Assembly: GCA_030430385.1 (NCBI GenBank)
Contig: JAUIFO010000001.1
Span: forward strand, 372,001-436,000
Reading direction: 5' to 3'
From: Bacteroidia bacterium
GTDB taxonomy: Bacteria > Bacteroidota > Bacteroidia > Flavobacteriales > Flavobacteriaceae
Length of the DNA stretch: 64,000 nt
The notes under the pieces are model-generated. The model did no database searches. It was given only the letters and a program-made list of their open reading frames with translations, and was not told the DNA's origin. A program made the position numbers and the translations under genes. The first letter of the stretch is position 1. Each line of letters opens with the position of its first letter. This document shows positions 61,401-64,000 of this stretch, in pieces.

Positions 61401-63298
61401 CCAGTTTCAACAACATCAGTATGCAATTCTATAGTAACAATACTCGAACATCCAGAAACGGGATCTGTAATTTTGACATAAACAAGTTGAAACTCAGGGA
61501 TTATATTTTCATAATTGGTAATATCTGTAATAGGGTTTAGGTCATTAATGGCATCATTGTAATTTTCAAAAACACTAAAATCAGCATCAGGATGTATGGC
61601 TATGAGTTCGTTTAATTGATCGGTTAAATCAAAAATAGCATGATCTTGTTCAGGTTTACAAGCGTCAATCCATCGTATATCACTACCAACTTGAGGACCA
61701 CTTAGCGCAATGTATGCTAAATACGTTACATTAGCACAACCCGTTGAAGGGTCGACAACTCTTATAAAAATTGCAGTAGTAGAATTTGACGGAATGTCTA
61801 AAGGAGGCGTTATTGGGTTTAACCCAATATTGGCATCTTCTTGTGTGGTATGATAGCTAATGATAAGATTTGGGTTACTCGCAAGTAGTTCAGCGGTTAC
61901 GTCATCAAAATTATCTATCGTAAAAAACTCTTCAGTATTAATACCACAAAATACAGTGTCTTCTGGCTGAACAACTTCAGGAAGCTCATTTACAATGATA
62001 TCAAACGTGCCATAGATCAAACAACCATTAGTAAGGTCTTCAATTCTAATGTAAATGGTTTGCGGACTCGTCGTGTTTTGATAGAATTGAGGTAGTTCGT
62101 TAGTGTCGTTTTGCGCATCTGTTTCAGAAGGATGAAAAGAAATTGAATATAATGCAGGAGGAATAAGTGGTGAGATTTCATCATACTTTGAAAAAAGATC
62201 AAAAAATTCAACACCATCATCTAATAGATCATCACACAGAACGTAATCTGTGAGAGGTTCTAGTACTTGTTGTGAATTTAATTCGATTTGGATTTCATCT
62301 TCAATGAGACACTCTACATTGCTCAGCTCAATAGCAACTTCAACGCGATACGTTCCTGAGGTTGTGGCAGTAAAAGTTGGATTAGTAGCACCAGGAATTA
62401 ACGTGTTATCTAAAAACCAAGAGTAGGTTGCAAGGTTATTATCTATGTCAGCATCAAGATCAGCATTGTCAGCACAAGTAGTAATATCTGGACCTAAGTC
62501 AACCGAGGCATTAAAACTATTGCCTTCAATAAATACCGCAGAATCATAGTTTTCATCGGATTGATCTGCAATGATGAGTTTGATATGGTAGGTCGTGTTT
62601 GGTACAATGGATGCCGTTGCAGTTAATACTGTAGTTCGTCCATTGTAATTGGTGTCTCCAATATTGTAACCTTCAAAATATGCTTCATTTTCTGCTGGAC
62701 AAAATCCTACGATTTCATCGTGAATGGTATTCGTGTTTACGGGAATATTTGTTCCTGGAATCACTGCGATATTTGTGTAAGGATTTGGCGTTCCTGCTTC
62801 TTTGATAAGAAAAGCAAATCCGTCTGAATACTGACAAGGGAAATTGGCATTGTATTCTTCAGAGGCTAATAGATAATTAAATTGAATTAGGTTAGCAGCA
62901 GAAACAAAATCGAACTCAATAGAAGTAGCATTTATAGTTTCCGAAATATTTAAGGCATTTTCAAGGTCAGGATCTGTTAACCAATTGGTGTCGCCTTCGT
63001 TTAAAATATTGGAAATCAATTCGTTTCCAGCCGAATCTATTTGACCAGTTGATAGGATGATGCCATTTTGAAACGGAAAGTTAGAATTGGCTTTTGAGAA
63101 TGAACCATAGCTATCTATACCATTTACCTGGCCATTGGATGCACTTGAGATATTTGAGATCTCAACACAATTTTGCCCTAAATTAGTTTGTACAAGGGAT
63201 TCAAGACTTAGGGTGTTATCTGTACTAATTTGCTGAGCAAAAAAGGTATAAAAAGACATGTATGTAATACACATACATACGTGTTTAACCAATTTCAT
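58460..63298 (-). CDS. Large T9SS type B secreted protein: choice-of-anchor L domain plus 11 Asp-rich repeats (1612 aa)
   Basis: Paralogue of its neighbour, with the same ends and a longer middle. Signal peptide (about 1-22), choice-of-anchor L domain (about 25-275, FPFQNGIILSTGQ and FNYLLASEEYNAN), an Ig-like domain, then about eleven repeats of 85-95 residues. Each typically opens with a Cys followed by an acidic cluster (CDDDSSDGIENFDL, CDNDYDGVLTFDL) and ends in IYVRIE.....C. An Ig-like unit, a SprB-type repeat and the type B sorting domain (FVTPNDDGYFDTWH to FSLRY) finish the chain. The acidic loops suggest calcium binding (inference). ATG was taken as start, three codons inside the frame. 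Confidence 0.9.
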   Translation of the reverse strand: MKLVKHVCMCITYMSFYTFFAQQISTDNTLSLESLVQTNLGQNCVEISNISSASNGQVNGIDSYGSFSKANSNFPFQNGIILSTGQIDSAGNELISNILNEGDTNWLTDPDLENALNISETINATSIEFDFVSAANLIQFNYLLASEEYNANFPCQYSDGFAFLIKEAGTPNPYTNIAVIPGTNIPVNTNTIHDEIVGFCPAENEAYFEGYNIGDTNYNGRTTVLTATASIVPNTTYHIKLIIADQSDENYDSAVFIEGNSFNASVDLGPDITTCADNADLDADIDNNLATYSWFLDNTLIPGATNPTFTATTSGTYRVEVAIELSNVECLIEDEIQIELNSQQVLEPLTDYVLCDDLLDDGVEFFDLFSKYDEISPLIPPALYSISFHPSETDAQNDTNELPQFYQNTTSPQTIYIRIEDLTNGCLIYGTFDIIVNELPEVVQPEDTVFCGINTEEFFTIDNFDDVTAELLASNPNLIISYHTTQEDANIGLNPITPPLDIPSNSTTAIFIRVVDPSTGCANVTYLAYIALSGPQVGSDIRWIDACKPEQDHAIFDLTDQLNELIAIHPDADFSVFENYNDAINDLNPITDITNYENIIPEFQLVYVKITDPVSGCSSIVTIELHTDVVETGFDDSPYQLCDDDSQDGVEGFDLNDVEANLINEYTENDFTFIFYQNQFDQDNEINALDKSQLYYVNGSDEVYVTIISDLCTRYVIIELIVNPPFYLEDLGTVNYCEEDGNNDGITLINLNIYNAYVSEGINGASVSYFFSPQDAEANINAITEEFENTTNPFTVYVRVENSITSCEDTAPLTVNVTTIPEVLFPSNLQVCDDDDDQIAEVNLLTKIPEIVSNPNNFNFKFFTNYDDALDNTNPIDNPETFTTATQHIFVRVEDAISGCSTVIDFYVFINTTPITSTISPFENCDTNTNLIADFILINKDEEILNGQFNKEVLYFETEQDAINRTNSIDKTIAYQNMSSPQTLYVRIENLTDINCFVTNSFELVVGSLPIFNTPSDIFVCDDDSSDGIENFDLNEKLNEIVSGSPENLSVSFFESYEDAETNTNSVPLNYTNSANPQQIFVRIDNGTFCQAIVDFDINVIQLPEVNTPSDLEYCDNDYDGVLTFDLTTIEVEILDVRQDNIEITYHASYDGVVSHTEIIQNPEQYANISNPQTVYVKINNTISDCYVALPINLIVNLPPAIDPIEQFDLCATETNTVDLAQVSDELLLQTPNVQVVYYPSEIDATNQTNALDELYSYQSLNDTLFARVEFTTTRCHYIHEFEILINELPIANPVNDLIACDDDYDSFYPFDLTVQNAVVLGSQNPNIFLVSYHNDQQSANENTNPLESPYLSTNNEVIFIRVENSVTGCYETTSFQTIIHDQPFVDIGNQVVCLDNLPLVVSADTNNPNDTYLWSTNQTTPAIEITEIGTYSVTVTSADGCETTEIFQVTESEAATIDVTETVDFSDPNNIVVTVSGIGNYMYQLDDGDPQLSNVFTNVSLGYHTITIIDLFGCTSVTKDIVVIDAPKFVTPNDDGYFDTWHITGIETLTGSIVYVFDRFGKLITTLSWDSEGWNGYYNGNLMPATDYWFYAKIRKGNTAFDVKGHFSLRY

Positions 63299-63414
63299 AT
63301 ATAGCAATTTTATAGCTACAAGTTCGCGTTCAATGGAATAACGAATTTGTAATCAATTAAAGTACTAAAAATTAATGAGATATGCTAATTGCGTATTCGT
63401 ATTTGTTGATCGTT

Positions 63415-64000
63415 TTAATAGCGAAGTGTGAAATGGCCTTTCACTTCAAAAGATTCTAACCCTCTTTTTACTTTAGCAACGAACCAATAATCTGAAGCAG
63501 GCATGAGATTGCCATTGTAATAGCCATTCCAACCAGGACTCTCAGAGGTTAACGTTTTTACTAGTTTTCCATAGCGATCAAATATGTAAATAATGGTACC
63601 TGGTAAGGTTTCAACTCCTGTAATATGCCAAGTATCAAAATGACCATCATCGTTTGGAGTCATAAATTTAGGCGTATCAATAACGACAATATCTTTGGTG
63701 GCTGAATCACAACCGTTTAAATCTAATATGGTAATGGTATGATATCCCAAACTTACATTTGTAAACACATTAGAGGTTTGGGGATCCAGATCGTCTAATT
63801 GATAGAGGTAATCTCCTATACCTTCAATGGTGACCACAATATTATTTGGGTCTGAAAAATCAATACTTTCAGCAACTACAATATTAGCAGATTGAGATTC
63901 TATCACTTCAAAGGTTTCTGTGTTTTCACAACCTTCAGAAGAGGTTACTGTTACCGAATAAGTACCAATGTTTGTGATTTCTATTTCAGCAGAAGTATCT
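63415..64000 (-). CDS. C-terminal part of a third T9SS type B protein, cut by window end
   Basis: The frame is open to the window edge, so the N-terminus lies outside. Visible are an Ig-like end (GTYSVTVTSSEGC), a SprB-like repeat (NIVVTIEGIGDYLYQLDD), and the type B sorting domain (FMTPNDDGHFDTWHITGVET to FTLRY). It is very similar to the last 190 residues of the neighbouring 1612-residue protein, showing recent duplication. The first possible start in the frame (GTG at 63906) is inside the domain and is not a real start. Confidence 0.9.
   Translation of the reverse strand, partial: DTSAEIEITNIGTYSVTVTSSEGCENTETFEVIESQSANIVVAESIDFSDPNNIVVTIEGIGDYLYQLDDLDPQTSNVFTNVSLGYHTITILDLNGCDSATKDIVVIDTPKFMTPNDDGHFDTWHITGVETLPGTIIYIFDRYGKLVKTLTSESPGWNGYYNGNLMPASDYWFVAKVKRGLESFEVKGHFTLRY

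Noticed and set aside
58460-63298. Frame break between the repeat region and sorting domain of the large T9SS protein
   Set aside because: The frame is continuous over the whole length; no stop or shift is present.

Overview
The window is a chromosomal segment of a low-GC Bacteroidota bacterium, almost certainly a member of the Flavobacteriaceae. The grounds are type IX secretion (T9SS) sorting domains of both kinds, flavobacterial families (DUF4159, DUF3667, DUF4834, BatA, choice-of-anchor L), promoters of the Bacteroidota form TTTG-N19-TAnnTTTG, and lack of Shine-Dalgarno sequences. The clade below family level cannot be decided; the gene set resembles marine genera such as Winogradskyella or Psychroserpens (inference).

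Left part (1-14.6 kb): two giant tandem paralogues encode secreted surface proteins built from about 84-residue repeats with four cysteines each, and end in a T9SS sorting domain. The first gene is cut by the window edge. The two share a collinear, almost identical 4.2 kb block, then differ completely over 0.95 versus 1.58 kb, then become near-identical again through the sorting domain and the terminator. Inside each, a 1,269 bp (five-repeat) block is duplicated, and the two copies within one gene share variants that the other gene lacks. This mosaic is the most unusual thing in the window.

Middle part (14.8-54 kb): mostly housekeeping genes. In order: clpC and, divergently, gyrA with a TPR protein; an NlpC/P60 hydrolase with a thiolase; a 7TM-HD phosphodiesterase; a tRNA Ser-Pro-Arg cluster; a compact seven-gene minus-strand operon (outer-membrane protein, GNAT protein, DUF4159, a small ORF, SpoU methyltransferase, AI-2E-type permease, THUMP-like methyltransferase); a plus-strand envelope-polysaccharide operon (DUF4834, YfhO, glycosyltransferase, flippase); two paralogous secreted proteins flanking a YitT/HD pair and the relic of a class III nucleotide cyclase; DUF3667 and uvrA; an ECF sigma factor with a 47-codon ORF; nth without its iron-sulfur cysteines facing a Bcp peroxiredoxin; a conserved 480-residue protein of unknown function facing an MBL-fold hydrolase.

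Right part (51.8-64 kb): a minus-strand operon BatA - dihydroorotase-like protein (metal histidines replaced) - DUF4870 - esterase, followed by a tandem set of three T9SS type B proteins. Two show choice-of-anchor L domains with 2 and 11 copies of an Asp-rich repeat; the third is cut by the window edge.

Overall, secreted repeat-rich surface proteins at both ends frame an ordinary core chromosome stretch. No phage, insertion sequence, CRISPR array or defence system was seen.
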